DNA from: Lachnospiraceae bacterium
Lineage (GTDB): Bacteria; Bacillota; Clostridia; Lachnospirales; Lachnospiraceae
NCBI GenBank assembly: GCA_017456585.1
Contig: JAFTJD010000051.1
Coordinates: forward strand, 1 to 64,000
Direction: 5' to 3'
Length of the DNA stretch: 64,000 nucleotides
The position numbers were made by a program, and so were the translations under genes. The notes under the pieces are model-generated. The model did not search any database, was not told the DNA's origin, and was given only the letters and a program-made list of their open reading frames with translations. This document shows, piece by piece, positions 45,502 to 55,637 of this stretch. How positions within the stretch are numbered: position 1 is the first letter of the stretch; every line of letters starts with the position of its first letter.

Positions 45502-46452
45502 ATGAGTAAAGAGTTAACATTCGACTCGGCCGTAGCTAAAAAGTATAAGAAAAGTTTCAAAGAACGTTTCGTTATCTTCATTAAGAAGAATTGGATTGGA
45601 TATTTGTTCTTGGCACCATTCCTTATCCTTTTTACAATATTTACCGTTATCCCGGTAATATATGCGCTTGGTTTAAGTTTTACGAACTATAACATGTTGC
45701 AGGCAGCAACATGGGCAGGTGTTGATAACTACAGACTTCTCTTTTTGGATGACTCTGTATTTATGACAGCTATCAGTAATACCCTTACCTTCTCTATCAT
45801 AGTAGGACCTACAGGTTACCTTATGTCCTTCTTTGCAGCGTGGGTAATTAATCAGTTGAAGGCTAAGAGAGCATTCGCATTAGCTTTCTATGCACCATCC
45901 ATCACAAGTGGTATCGCCATGAGTACAGTTTGGTTGGTTGCATTCTCATCAGACAGACAGGGTTATATCAATAACTTCCTTATTAACTTAGGTTTTATTG
46001 ATCAGCCTATTTTGTGGAATACCGACCCTAACTACATTATGACAGTTATTATTATCATTCAGTTGTGGATGAGTATGGGTACAGGTTTCCTCGTATTCCT
46101 TGCAGGTTTACAGAACGTTGATCGTTCATTATATGAAGCAGGTGCGATTGATGGTGTTAAGAATAAACTTCAGGAGTTATTCTATATTACACTTCCGTCA
46201 ATGAAGCCACAGCTTTTGTTCGGTGCGATTAACTCTATCACAGGTTCATTTGGTGTATTCGAGATTGCAACACAGGTTGCTGGTATGCCAAGTCCACAGT
46301 ATGCGGGACATACAATCGTTGCCCATCTTTATGACTATGCGTTCATGCGTTTCCAGATGGGTTATGCTTCGGCGGTAGCGGTAGTACTTTTTGTTATGAC
46401 ATTCGTTTTAGGAAAAGTAGTTATGAAGTTGCTTTCCTCAAAGGATGAATAG
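45502..46452 (+). CDS. Sugar ABC transporter permease (first pair, MalF-like)
   Basis: A 316-residue inner-membrane permease of the binding-protein-dependent CUT1 family with six main helices. The EAA loop near the C-terminal third, YEAGAIDGVKNKLQELFYITLP, docks the ATPase. Together with the next gene it forms the translocation pore for the binding protein encoded upstream. A 109-base gap with a strong hairpin separates it from the binding-protein gene, and its ribosome binding site is unusually far away. Confidence 0.88.
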   Translation: MSKELTFDSAVAKKYKKSFKERFVIFIKKNWIGYLFLAPFLILFTIFTVIPVIYALGLSFTNYNMLQAATWAGVDNYRLLFLDDSVFMTAISNTLTFSIIVGPTGYLMSFFAAWVINQLKAKRAFALAFYAPSITSGIAMSTVWLVAFSSDRQGYINNFLINLGFIDQPILWNTDPNYIMTVIIIIQLWMSMGTGFLVFLAGLQNVDRSLYEAGAIDGVKNKLQELFYITLPSMKPQLLFGAINSITGSFGVFEIATQVAGMPSPQYAGHTIVAHLYDYAFMRFQMGYASAVAVVLFVMTFVLGKVVMKLLSSKDE

Positions 46453-46476
46453 AAGGCGAAGGAGGGAATCTAGAAA

Positions 46477-47358
46477 ATGATTAAAATTAAATGGTTTAAA
46501 GGTCAGTGGATTCATATTACATTCGCCAATATTGCGTTGTATACAATAATGGGCTTGCTTGTGTGCTTTACAGCATTGCCTCTTGTATATCTTGTAAGTA
46601 CAGCGTTTAAGCCTTTGGATGAATTGTTTCTCTATCCACCGCAGTTTATCGTTAGAAAGCCAACCACACAGAACTTTACAGACCTTTTTATGTCTCTTAA
46701 CAGTTCTTCGGTTCCGTTCATACGATTTACATTTAACAGTGTTATTATTACAGTAGGAATCGTTGCGGCAACAGTTGTTGTATCATCAATTGGTGCATAT
46801 TCATTGGTTAAGTTCAAGCCTCCGGGCGGAAAGAGAATATTCGACCTCGTACTTATGGCTCTTATGTTCTCACCACACGTAACAAAGATTCCTAGTTATA
46901 TGGTAGTTAACAAGTTGGGTTTGATTGATACATATTGGGCATTGCTTTTGCCTAGTATAGCCGTCGCCTACAACTTCTTCCTCATGAAGCAGTTCTGTGA
47001 GCAGTATCCTGATGAGCTTATTGAGGCAGCGAGAATTGATGGTTCGGGCGAGCTTAGAATTTTCCTTAAGCTTGTAATGCCTGCTCTTGGACCTGCATGG
47101 TCAACACTTATTGTATTCTCGTTTGTAAGTAACTGGAATGATTATTTCTCACCTTTGATTTATATTACAAGCCAGGCTATGAAGACATTGCCGCTTGCAC
47201 TTCAGACAATTGCCGGTGGTGCTGCTACAGCTTCTATCGGTAGAGCGGGTGCGGTTGCGGCTTCCGGCTTACTTATGACATTGCCTACAATCGTTATCTT
47301 CACATTGATGCAGAGTAAGGTTATGGAGACAATGACATATTCAGGTATTAAAGGTTAA
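46477..47358 (+). CDS. Sugar ABC transporter permease (first pair, MalG-like)
   Basis: A 293-residue CUT1 permease with six helices. The EAA loop reads IEAARIDGSGELRIFLKLVMPAL, and the long loop between the first two helices (AFKPLDELFLYPPQF) is typical of MalG-type subunits. GGAGGG lies about 11 bases before ATG 46477, 24 bases after the first permease. A C-terminal SGIKG ending matches the family. Confidence 0.88.
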   Translation: MIKIKWFKGQWIHITFANIALYTIMGLLVCFTALPLVYLVSTAFKPLDELFLYPPQFIVRKPTTQNFTDLFMSLNSSSVPFIRFTFNSVIITVGIVAATVVVSSIGAYSLVKFKPPGGKRIFDLVLMALMFSPHVTKIPSYMVVNKLGLIDTYWALLLPSIAVAYNFFLMKQFCEQYPDELIEAARIDGSGELRIFLKLVMPALGPAWSTLIVFSFVSNWNDYFSPLIYITSQAMKTLPLALQTIAGGAATASIGRAGAVAASGLLMTLPTIVIFTLMQSKVMETMTYSGIKG

Positions 47359-47395
47359 TTTTGAATTATACAAAAAAATTAAGGGAGGAATAGCG

Positions 47396-49582
47396 TTGAC
47401 TGGTTTAAAAATTAAAGGTCGTTTGAAGAAGCTTTTTGTTACAGCAATGGCAACAATGATGCTTTTACAGACTATGACCGGTACGGCTTTTGCCGCTACA
47501 GCAGACGGAACAGATTATGTAACAGTTAACTCTAACGAACGTAATCCTATTCCTAAGGCTTATGTGGTAGCCGACGAAATTAATAATCTTGGAACTTTTG
47601 CAAAAAATAGTAAAAACTATTTCAAGAATCCGCAGGATATAGACATTGATAGAAATAACAACCTCTATATTGCGGATACAGGTAACAATCGTATTGTAGT
47701 ATTAGATACAAACTATGATGTTATCGTAGTAATTACCGAAGCTGATGGCTTGCCATTTGAAGCTCCGGAAGGCGTATTCGTTGATGATTCAGGCGATATT
47801 TATGTAGCTGATACAGGTAACAGAAGAATTGTTCATCTTGCTAATGACGGAACATATATCGAAACTTTTGTTAACCCTACAGATGAGCTTGTAGCAAACG
47901 ATGCATTTAACCCATCAAAACTCGTTGTAAGTGAGACAGGTCTTATCTACGTAGTTCGTGGTGAGAATATCATGGCTATCGATGGTAACAACGGATTTAG
48001 AGGACTTTTTGGTCAGACAGATATCGGATATAATCTTGTAGAAGTATTGATTCGTATGTTTGCATCTGATGAGCAGAAGAAATTCGTTACAAGAAGAACT
48101 GCTTCTGCATATGTTAATGTTGATTTAGGTGATGACGGACTTATCTATGCTACCAGTGTGGAGCGTACAGAGGGTGAAATCAAGGTACTTAACTCAATCG
48201 GTAATAATATCTACCGTAAGTACACAAACGTAGGTGATTCATTCGTTAATCCTATTACATCATTTATTAACAATAAGCTTTTAAAGGCAGTAGTTGCAGG
48301 TACATCATTCAAATTCGGTGAGTATTTCGATGATGAGGGTAACTATATTGAGCCTAACTTCGTAGACATTACAGTTGATAGCAATGGTATCGTTACTGTA
48401 GCTGAACAGGATGGCGGAAAGATATACCAGTATGATCAGAATGGTAACATGCTTTGTGCATTCGGTGGTCTCGGTGAGTCTAAGGGTACATTCTCAAGAC
48501 CATCATCTATTGCTGTTAACAGTAACGGAATCATATATGTAGTAGACCGTTTGAGTAATAATATTCAGATTTTCGAACCTACAGATTTCATTAAGACTGT
48601 TCATGCAGCTACAACAGCTTATGAGAACGGTTCTTATGATGAGGCATTTGATTTGTGGAATGAAGTTCTTAGTATGGATGAGAACTACACACTTGCACAT
48701 GCCGGTATCGCAAATGCTTATTTCAAGATGGGCGAGTATGAGCTTGCTATGGAATCAGCGATGAATGCAAATGATAGAGATATCTATACAAAGGCATTCG
48801 ATGAATATAAGTACGAAGTAATGCAGAAGCATTTCTTCCTTATAATCGTTATTGTTATAGTAGTAATCGTATTGGTGTACTTATTCCTTAAATATTCATT
48901 CAGGGCTGCTAAGAAAGCAACTTGGAATTATATTTCGGATAAGACCAAGAAGATGTCAATTGGCCAGGGTATTCTTTTTGCATATAATGTATTATTCCAT
49001 CCGGTAGACTGTATGGAAGCAATCCGTTATAACAAGAAGAGAATCAATATGGCAATACCATTCATAATCTTTATCACAGCTTATGTTGTACGTATTGCAT
49101 ATATCTATATTGTTCATTATCCGTTGGCGTCAATTGATTTGACAGATGCGAATGTTATATTTGAAGGTGTTAAATTATTCATTGTACCGGTGACATGGAT
49201 ACCTGCTTCTTTCATGGTAACAAGTATTTCTGATGGTGAAACAAAGATGAAGGATATATTCTTTGCTACATCACTCAGCTTGGTTCCTTATATAGTAATC
49301 AACGTTCCTTTGATGTTTATTTCTAATATATTATCAAAGAGCCAGGCATCATGGTATGGTGTATTCTCCGCAGCTTGCTTTATATGGATGTTCATAATTC
49401 TGTTCTTGAGCTTATGGATACTTAATGGTTATTCATTTGGAAAAACAATTAAATCAGTCATAATCATTGCATTCGTAATGCTATTGATTTGGGTAGTAGT
49501 TCTTCTCTGCTATGTACTTGTTGGAAGATTATTCCAGTTCATTGGCGGAGTATATGACGAATTTATGATGAGTATATTGTGA
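47396..49582 (+). CDS. NHL-repeat, TPR and Yip1-domain membrane protein
   Basis: A 728-residue protein of unusual composition. A signal peptide (about 1-34) is followed by NHL-type beta-propeller repeats (NPQDIDIDRNNNLYIADTG, APEGVFVDDSGDIYVADTG, RPSSIAVNSNGIIYVVDRL; to about 400), one or two TPR units (about 410-465, AHAGIANAYFKMGEYELAME), a transmembrane helix (about 480-500) and a Yip1-type domain of five helices (about 530-725). The propeller would face outside. TTG 47396 is the likely start, seven bases after GGGAGG. Role unknown; position between two permease pairs suggests a scaffold or sensor for the importer. Confidence 0.8.
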   Translation: MTGLKIKGRLKKLFVTAMATMMLLQTMTGTAFAATADGTDYVTVNSNERNPIPKAYVVADEINNLGTFAKNSKNYFKNPQDIDIDRNNNLYIADTGNNRIVVLDTNYDVIVVITEADGLPFEAPEGVFVDDSGDIYVADTGNRRIVHLANDGTYIETFVNPTDELVANDAFNPSKLVVSETGLIYVVRGENIMAIDGNNGFRGLFGQTDIGYNLVEVLIRMFASDEQKKFVTRRTASAYVNVDLGDDGLIYATSVERTEGEIKVLNSIGNNIYRKYTNVGDSFVNPITSFINNKLLKAVVAGTSFKFGEYFDDEGNYIEPNFVDITVDSNGIVTVAEQDGGKIYQYDQNGNMLCAFGGLGESKGTFSRPSSIAVNSNGIIYVVDRLSNNIQIFEPTDFIKTVHAATTAYENGSYDEAFDLWNEVLSMDENYTLAHAGIANAYFKMGEYELAMESAMNANDRDIYTKAFDEYKYEVMQKHFFLIIVIVIVVIVLVYLFLKYSFRAAKKATWNYISDKTKKMSIGQGILFAYNVLFHPVDCMEAIRYNKKRINMAIPFIIFITAYVVRIAYIYIVHYPLASIDLTDANVIFEGVKLFIVPVTWIPASFMVTSISDGETKMKDIFFATSLSLVPYIVINVPLMFISNILSKSQASWYGVFSAACFIWMFIILFLSLWILNGYSFGKTIKSVIIIAFVMLLIWVVVLLCYVLVGRLFQFIGGVYDEFMMSIL

Positions 49583-49623
49583 TGATTTGAACATGAATAT
49601 GTATTCTACAGAAAGGAGCTATT

Positions 49624-52005
49624 ATGTTAGGAGGAATTAAAGATTTCTTTAGTAAGAACAATTTCATATTAAAGAAAATTAAAAGAACCTTTACTAAAGA
49701 TAATATGAAAAGATGGTTGAGAGACAATCGCGCGACACTTATCTTTATGGCAATAGTTGCAATCTTCGTAACATGGGGTATCATCAGTGTTAAGATTGCA
49801 ATGGCTAATGCAGTAGTAGTAAGCTATGAAGATTATGTTCCTCGTGAAGTGACACATGATCCTGCGGTAGTCTTTGCAGAACCATATAATTATGAAAAAA
49901 TAGCCGGAGATGAGAACCTTGAGTTGTATTTTGATAAAGTTCATGGAACAATTCAGGTTAAGGATTTGAAGTCCGGTAATACATGGAAGAGTATTGTAGA
50001 CGGAGAGGTTTACGAGAACTTCAGAAAGTCTAACCAGAAATGGAAACAGAAGATGAGTTCTTCTATTATAGTCAGCTACAATGACCTTGAGGCACGTGAT
50101 GGTAGAGCTGCAGAGCTTACACATGCCGGCGAATGTGACTATATGGAGTCAAAGCTTATTGAAAACGGTGTGGAAGTTTTATATGGTTTCACCGTTAAGG
50201 GTATTTATGTAACGGTTCAGTACCTTATTGAAGGCGGAGAACTTGTAGTTAAAGTTCCGATTGACGGTATAACAGAAGAAACAAGATACATCGTTAATAC
50301 AGTAATTGTGCTTCCGTACTTCGGTGCAGCTGATATGTATCAGGATGGATATATGTTCTATCCGGACGGCTGTGGAGCTATCACATTATTTAATAATGCT
50401 GAGAACCGTGTACAGAGTGTTAAGGAAGCATTCTTAAAGACTTATACAACTAATAAAATTTCTCTTGATTACTGGTTAATGTCAGATGATTATGAGAGAT
50501 ACAATGCAGCAATGCCGATATTCGGTATTAAGAACAATGATAACGCATTCCTTGCAGTAGTGACAGGCGGTGACGAGAACTCAGGAATAACTGTTGCACC
50601 TGCAGGACGTGTAGTTGATGTTAACAGAATCTACTTTGAGCTTTACATTAGAAATCAGTTCGATATTACAGCTGCTAACGTAACAAATACCGATGGTACA
50701 GTTACAACAGGACGTGAGATTACACGTATCGATAGAAATAAGCTTGCTGTTGACAGAGAAGTAAGATATTTCTTCCTCCACGATGAGAAGGCGAATTATG
50801 CCGGCATGGCTGATGCATACAGAACATATCTTATGGAAAATGGTCAGCTTAATGATGCTATAGCAGATACAGATGAGTATCCGCTTGCACTTAGTTTCCT
50901 TATGGGAACAACAGAGAGACAGCTTGTAGCAGATAAATACATTACTATGACAAGCTTCAAGAATCTTGAGGATATCTTCGAGGATCTTAGGGCAGAAGGT
51001 ATTGACGATGCTAAGGTTGTTGTTAATCACTGGCTCAAGGATGATGAAGATTTCCCTTCATATTGGCCGGTAGCAAGCCAGATTGGTGGTAAGAGCGGTA
51101 TGGCTGATTTGAACAGCTATCTTGCAGCTAACACGGGCTTGGATGTATATTTTGCAAATAACTTTATCTTTGCAACAAATGATGAAAGTGGATTCTCTCC
51201 TATTAAGGATGTAGTTTATAGTGGTATCGGTACTCCTATTTCTACAGAGACAATTAATCAGGAAGAATACTTCATCTTAGGACCGGATGTAGTTCTTGAA
51301 CATGTAAGAGATTATCTCAGTAAGACAAAGGATTACGCAAATATCGGAGTATGCTTTACTAATATGGGTAATGTTGTATATGACGATTACAATGAGGATA
51401 ATCCTGCATCAAGAAGAGATGTAATCAATACATGGCAGACAGTTCTTAAAGAAACACAGGCAGAAGGAAAGAAGACTGCTGTAGAAGGCGCTAACCAGTA
51501 TTCATACGGAAATGTTGATTACTTATATTCAATTCCGGTTAGTACATACGGACTTTCTATTACAGATTATGCAGTTCCGTTCGTTCAGATGGTAGTGTCA
51601 GGTTTAATCCCATATTCATCAGGAATATATGAGACAGGTAACCTTACATACGATCTTGACATTCAGAAGCTTGAGTGGATTGAGTTCGGAGCACTTCCGT
51701 ACTTCTATCTCACATATGAAAATGCTTTGGAATTAAAGGATACAGAACTTAACTTCCTTTTCACATCTACATATTCATTCTGGAGAGACCGTGTTATCGA
51801 AACATATAAAGAGTTCGAAGCTAACTTCGGAGATACATATGGCGAGCAGATGGTTGCACATGAAGTTCTTGGTGAGGATGTAAGAAGAGTAGAGTATTCT
51901 AACGGTAAAGTGATTTATATTAACTACGCAGAGACAGAGAATACAGAGTTTGGTATTACAATTCCGGCAAAAGGTTACACAATAGTAGAAAAGGAGGCTA
52001 ACTAA
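49624..52005 (+). CDS. DUF5696 membrane-anchored extracellular protein
   Basis: A 793-residue protein with a basic cytosolic start, one transmembrane helix (about 38-62) and a large outside part. The first extracellular half is beta-rich (GTIQVKDLKSGNTWKSI; YPDGCGAITLFNN), the second looks alpha/beta-barrel-like (VVNHWLKDDEDFPSYWPV; YLAANTGLDVYFANNF). This matches DUF5696, found with sugar importers in Firmicutes. The layout recalls GH-type enzymes with an N-terminal beta-sandwich, so a glycan-acting enzyme or binder is possible but unproven. AAAGGAG precedes ATG 49624; the stop overlaps the next gene by one base. Confidence 0.72.
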   Translation: MLGGIKDFFSKNNFILKKIKRTFTKDNMKRWLRDNRATLIFMAIVAIFVTWGIISVKIAMANAVVVSYEDYVPREVTHDPAVVFAEPYNYEKIAGDENLELYFDKVHGTIQVKDLKSGNTWKSIVDGEVYENFRKSNQKWKQKMSSSIIVSYNDLEARDGRAAELTHAGECDYMESKLIENGVEVLYGFTVKGIYVTVQYLIEGGELVVKVPIDGITEETRYIVNTVIVLPYFGAADMYQDGYMFYPDGCGAITLFNNAENRVQSVKEAFLKTYTTNKISLDYWLMSDDYERYNAAMPIFGIKNNDNAFLAVVTGGDENSGITVAPAGRVVDVNRIYFELYIRNQFDITAANVTNTDGTVTTGREITRIDRNKLAVDREVRYFFLHDEKANYAGMADAYRTYLMENGQLNDAIADTDEYPLALSFLMGTTERQLVADKYITMTSFKNLEDIFEDLRAEGIDDAKVVVNHWLKDDEDFPSYWPVASQIGGKSGMADLNSYLAANTGLDVYFANNFIFATNDESGFSPIKDVVYSGIGTPISTETINQEEYFILGPDVVLEHVRDYLSKTKDYANIGVCFTNMGNVVYDDYNEDNPASRRDVINTWQTVLKETQAEGKKTAVEGANQYSYGNVDYLYSIPVSTYGLSITDYAVPFVQMVVSGLIPYSSGIYETGNLTYDLDIQKLEWIEFGALPYFYLTYENALELKDTELNFLFTSTYSFWRDRVIETYKEFEANFGDTYGEQMVAHEVLGEDVRRVEYSNGKVIYINYAETENTEFGITIPAKGYTIVEKEAN

Positions 52006-52967
52006 TGGAAAAGCAGATTAAGCGTAAGAAAAAACATCTTACACTGCGCCAGAAAGACCAGTTAAAAGGTTTGTTCTTCGTAGCACCTTTTATAATTGGT
52101 ATAGCATTATTCTTTGCATATCCGATTGGCTTGTCTATAAGATTAGCTTTCGGTAAAGTAGAGAACATCGTTGGTTTCCAGGTCGCATTTGTAGGTATCG
52201 AGAACTTTAAGAGAGCCTTCCTTGTAGATACAAACTTTATACCTTTGTTTTTACAGACGGTAGGTAATACACTTCTTAAGTTCCCGTTGACAGTAGTATT
52301 TTCACTTATCATAGCTATTATGCTTAACAGAAAGATTGTATGTAGAGGTTTATTCCGTGTTATCTTCTTCATACCATTCCTTCTCGGAGCCGGTGTAGTT
52401 ATGAACCAGTTAAGAGCATTGGGTGTAGACAGAGAAGTATTGTCTATTATGGATGGTAAGATTATTCCATACAATATTCTTAACTATTTCGGTGGTGATA
52501 TCGTAACAGCCGTACAGAAAGTATTCGGTATTATCGTACAGGTATTATGGGATAGTGGTGTTCAGATTCTCTTGTTCTTGTCAGGTCTTCAGAGTATTTC
52601 TCCTGCTTTGTATGAAGCAGCGAAGATTGACGGTGCAACAGAATGGGAGATTTTCTGGAAGATTACAATTCCTATGATTTCTCCGATGATGTTACTTAAT
52701 ATTATCTATACATTAGTTAATACATTCGTAGACTATGATAACCAGATGCTTGGTTACATTGATACATGGGGCTTTGGTAATGCAGAGTTCGGCTATGGCG
52801 CAGCACTTGGTTGGATATACTTTGCATTCGTAGGCTTACTTATGGCAATTGTATTTGGTGTTATGAAGGGTTACATGCATACAAACGAAGTTGAGGAGGT
52901 GAAGAAGCGTGGCCGCAAGAGCAGAAAAGTCTTTACAATCGAAAGAACCAAAAAACGTAGCTACTAA
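52005..52967 (+). CDS. Sugar ABC transporter permease (second pair, MalF/LplB-like)
   Basis: A 320-residue CUT1 permease with six helices and EAA loop YEAAKIDGATEWEIFWKITIPMI. It starts within the stop of the DUF5696 gene (TAATG) and its last 59 bases overlap the next permease in another frame. An in-gene GGAGG at 52885-52899 serves that next gene. It is a second, independent translocator half in the same operon. Confidence 0.87.
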   Translation: MEKQIKRKKKHLTLRQKDQLKGLFFVAPFIIGIALFFAYPIGLSIRLAFGKVENIVGFQVAFVGIENFKRAFLVDTNFIPLFLQTVGNTLLKFPLTVVFSLIIAIMLNRKIVCRGLFRVIFFIPFLLGAGVVMNQLRALGVDREVLSIMDGKIIPYNILNYFGGDIVTAVQKVFGIIVQVLWDSGVQILLFLSGLQSISPALYEAAKIDGATEWEIFWKITIPMISPMMLLNIIYTLVNTFVDYDNQMLGYIDTWGFGNAEFGYGAALGWIYFAFVGLLMAIVFGVMKGYMHTNEVEEVKKRGRKSRKVFTIERTKKRSY

Positions 52968-53934
52968 TGAGCAGGAATTCAGCAAATTTAAGTACTATTT
53001 GAAGCGTGCACGTCAGTACTTCACTTCAGCATCAAGAATCAAACAGTTGATTCTTAAGATAGCAATGTATGTGTTCCTCATTGGTTTAGCATTTGTATTC
53101 GTTTATCCGTTCCTTTTCATGATTATCACATCTTTGAAGAGCAATGCCGACCTTGGTAACTATGCGGTTAAGTGGATACCGACAAGACTCCAGTTCGAGA
53201 ACTATTCAATCGCACTTGAGTTTATGAAATATGGCCAGTACTTTAAGAATACTATGATAGTAACAGTACTTGCTACATTAGGACACGTGGTAGCTTGTTC
53301 GTTTATCGGATATGGCTTTGCAAGATTTAATTTCCCATTCAAGAAATTATTATTCGGATGCGTAATGCTTGCATTTATCGTTCCTATTCAGACATTAATC
53401 GTTCCTATGTATCTTACATATGCAAAGTTTGGTTGGAGAAACACATACCTTCCTTTGATTGTACCTACATTTTTTGGATTCGGTTTAAGAGGTGGTTTGT
53501 TCATATTCTTGTTCAGACAGTTTTACCTCACACTTCCGAGAGATTTGGAGAATGCAGCACGTATTGACGGTTGTGGTTTCCTTCAGACATATCTTAGAAT
53601 AGTGTTCCCTCTCGGACAGTCAACAATGGTAGTTGCCACTGTATTGTCAGTAGTATGGCACTTTAATGATGATTATGAGCCAAGTATGTACATTGACAAG
53701 GCGCAGATGGGCTTCCTTCCGCCGCGTATCGGTTATATCGTAGGTTTGGCTAATTCACCGCCAGAAGTACTCTACGAGACAATGGAAATGCTCGGACTTG
53801 ATGATGATACTCTTAACGATGCGGTAATTATGGCATCCGCAGCACTTATCTGTGCTCCGGTTATCCTTTTCTTCGCATTTGCACAGAGACTCTTCATGGA
53901 AGGTATTGAAAGATCCGGTATTACGGGTGAGTAA
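52909..53934 (+). CDS. Sugar ABC transporter permease (second pair, MalG-like)
   Basis: A 341-residue CUT1 permease with a long charged N-terminal tail (about 1-45) before helix 1 (YVFLIGLAFVFVYPFLFMI). The EAA loop is ENAARIDGCGFLQTYLRIVFPLG. GTG 52909 is the start, with GAGGAGG nine bases upstream, giving a 59-base overlap with the preceding gene. A later start near residue 17 would avoid most of the overlap but lacks a ribosome binding site. C-terminal SGITG matches MalG-type ends. Confidence 0.85.
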   Translation: MAARAEKSLQSKEPKNVATNEQEFSKFKYYLKRARQYFTSASRIKQLILKIAMYVFLIGLAFVFVYPFLFMIITSLKSNADLGNYAVKWIPTRLQFENYSIALEFMKYGQYFKNTMIVTVLATLGHVVACSFIGYGFARFNFPFKKLLFGCVMLAFIVPIQTLIVPMYLTYAKFGWRNTYLPLIVPTFFGFGLRGGLFIFLFRQFYLTLPRDLENAARIDGCGFLQTYLRIVFPLGQSTMVVATVLSVVWHFNDDYEPSMYIDKAQMGFLPPRIGYIVGLANSPPEVLYETMEMLGLDDDTLNDAVIMASAALICAPVILFFAFAQRLFMEGIERSGITGE

Positions 53935-53987
53935 GGTGTTACAAGGAGCAATCCTTTGTTATATAATGCACATTAGGAGGAGAAAAA

Positions 53988-55616
53988 ATGAAAAAGAGTA
54001 AGAAAGTTTTAGCATTAGCTCTTGCAGCAATGATGACTGTATCAGCTTTTGCAGGTTGCGGCGGCGATGATCCTGCTGAGACAACAGCAGCTACAACACC
54101 TGTTGCAACAACACAGGGTTCAAACACAGATTCAACAACAGCTGGAACAACAGCAGCTCCAACAGCAGCTCCAACAGAGTTAAGTATCATGGTACCTTAT
54201 GGTGATCATGCATATGATGAGCTCCCGGAGACAATTGAGTGGAGAAACAAATTAGAGACATACACAAACACAAAGATCACATGGGAGTTATATGATTCAG
54301 GTGCTTACTACGAGAAGCTTACACTTAAGTATGCTTCAGGTGAGTTAACAACAATCATGGTAACAGACCAGAACGCAGACTTTATGTCAGCATGTAAGTA
54401 CAACACATTCTGGGATATCACAAACTACGTTGATTTATTCGACAACTTAACAACAATCCCAGCAGCAACAAGAGCAAACGCATCTAACAATGGTAAGCTC
54501 TACGGTGTTCCTCGTTCAAGAGATCTCGGACGTAACGCTTGTGCATTCCGTCAGGACTGGGCAGATAACTTAGGACTTGGATTCCCTGAGACAATCGAAG
54601 ATTTATATGACATGGCAGTAGCATTCACAATCGACGATCCAGATGGAAACGGTAAGAATGATACATACGGATTTGGTCTTGACTCATGGGCAGGACAGTG
54701 GGATATTATGTTCCCATGGTTCGGATGCCACAACGTATGGGGCTTTGATGCAAACGGTAACCTTGAGTACTATGCAACACAGCCAGAGTTTAAGACAGCT
54801 CTTAAGGCATTCCGTCAGTGGAATTCAGAAGGCTTAATCAACGAAGGATGGCAGGATTTAGGCGCAGGTGCAGCTGAGAAGTCAATCTTCAGAACAAACA
54901 TGGCTGGTATTTCAGTTCAGGTTGCTGACTGTCCTAGAAAGTCACAGGTAGCTATGAATGGTACAGCAGATAAGCCAGGTAACTATCCAGAGGCAGCATT
55001 TACATACTTCGGTTCAGTAGATGCAGGTTACGGCGCTAGAGTACTTCCTACAGCAGGATACGCTGGATACGTAGCAGTAACAAAGGCACTTGCTCCTACA
55101 GAGGATGACCTCATGGGCGCACTTCAGTTCTTAAATGATATCAATGACGCAGAGATGAGAAACCTTATCGACTGGGGTCTTGAAGGAAAGAACTACTACA
55201 TCGATGAGAATGGTTACGGTGTAAGATATACAACAGAAGAGAAAGAGGCTATGGGTGTTTCAACAGCTTCTTACACAACAGGATACAACCAGATGTGTCC
55301 ATACTTCTCAAATGCAGAAGAGTCAGCTAAGCTTGTAGCAGGTGAAGTTACAGAGCCTATCAGACTTGCAGAGGCAGCAATCAAGGTTGAGAACATTCAG
55401 TACTGTGTACCTAATGTAGGTGCAGGTTATACATCAGCTACATATGTAGATGTTGGATCAGATCTTGATGCACATATTGAGAAGCTTATCCTTGACTTCA
55501 TCTTAGGTGACATTGATGAGACAGCACTTGATGCAGGTCTTGAGCAGTGGTATGAGATGGGTGGCCAGGCATACATCGATGAGATGAATGCAGCTTACAA
55601 GGCAGCTAACTCATAA
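53988..55616 (+). CDS. Sugar-binding lipoprotein of the second importer
   Basis: A 542-residue extracellular solute-binding protein. Its signal peptide ends in lipobox FAGC (Cys24), and a Thr/Ala-rich linker (about 28-63) tethers the binding domain. The size and pattern (ELPETIEWRNKLE, VDLFDNLTTIPAATRANASNNGKLYGVPR, YGFGLDSWAGQWD) match LplA/LipO-like binding proteins of oligosaccharide importers. AGGAGG lies before ATG 53988. Codon use is strongly biased (ACA, GCA, CTT), suggesting very high expression. A perfect terminator follows, closing the operon. Confidence 0.88.
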   Translation: MKKSKKVLALALAAMMTVSAFAGCGGDDPAETTAATTPVATTQGSNTDSTTAGTTAAPTAAPTELSIMVPYGDHAYDELPETIEWRNKLETYTNTKITWELYDSGAYYEKLTLKYASGELTTIMVTDQNADFMSACKYNTFWDITNYVDLFDNLTTIPAATRANASNNGKLYGVPRSRDLGRNACAFRQDWADNLGLGFPETIEDLYDMAVAFTIDDPDGNGKNDTYGFGLDSWAGQWDIMFPWFGCHNVWGFDANGNLEYYATQPEFKTALKAFRQWNSEGLINEGWQDLGAGAAEKSIFRTNMAGISVQVADCPRKSQVAMNGTADKPGNYPEAAFTYFGSVDAGYGARVLPTAGYAGYVAVTKALAPTEDDLMGALQFLNDINDAEMRNLIDWGLEGKNYYIDENGYGVRYTTEEKEAMGVSTASYTTGYNQMCPYFSNAEESAKLVAGEVTEPIRLAEAAIKVENIQYCVPNVGAGYTSATYVDVGSDLDAHIEKLILDFILGDIDETALDAGLEQWYEMGGQAYIDEMNAAYKAANS

Positions 55617-55637
55617 TTAGTTAATAATATGATTATT

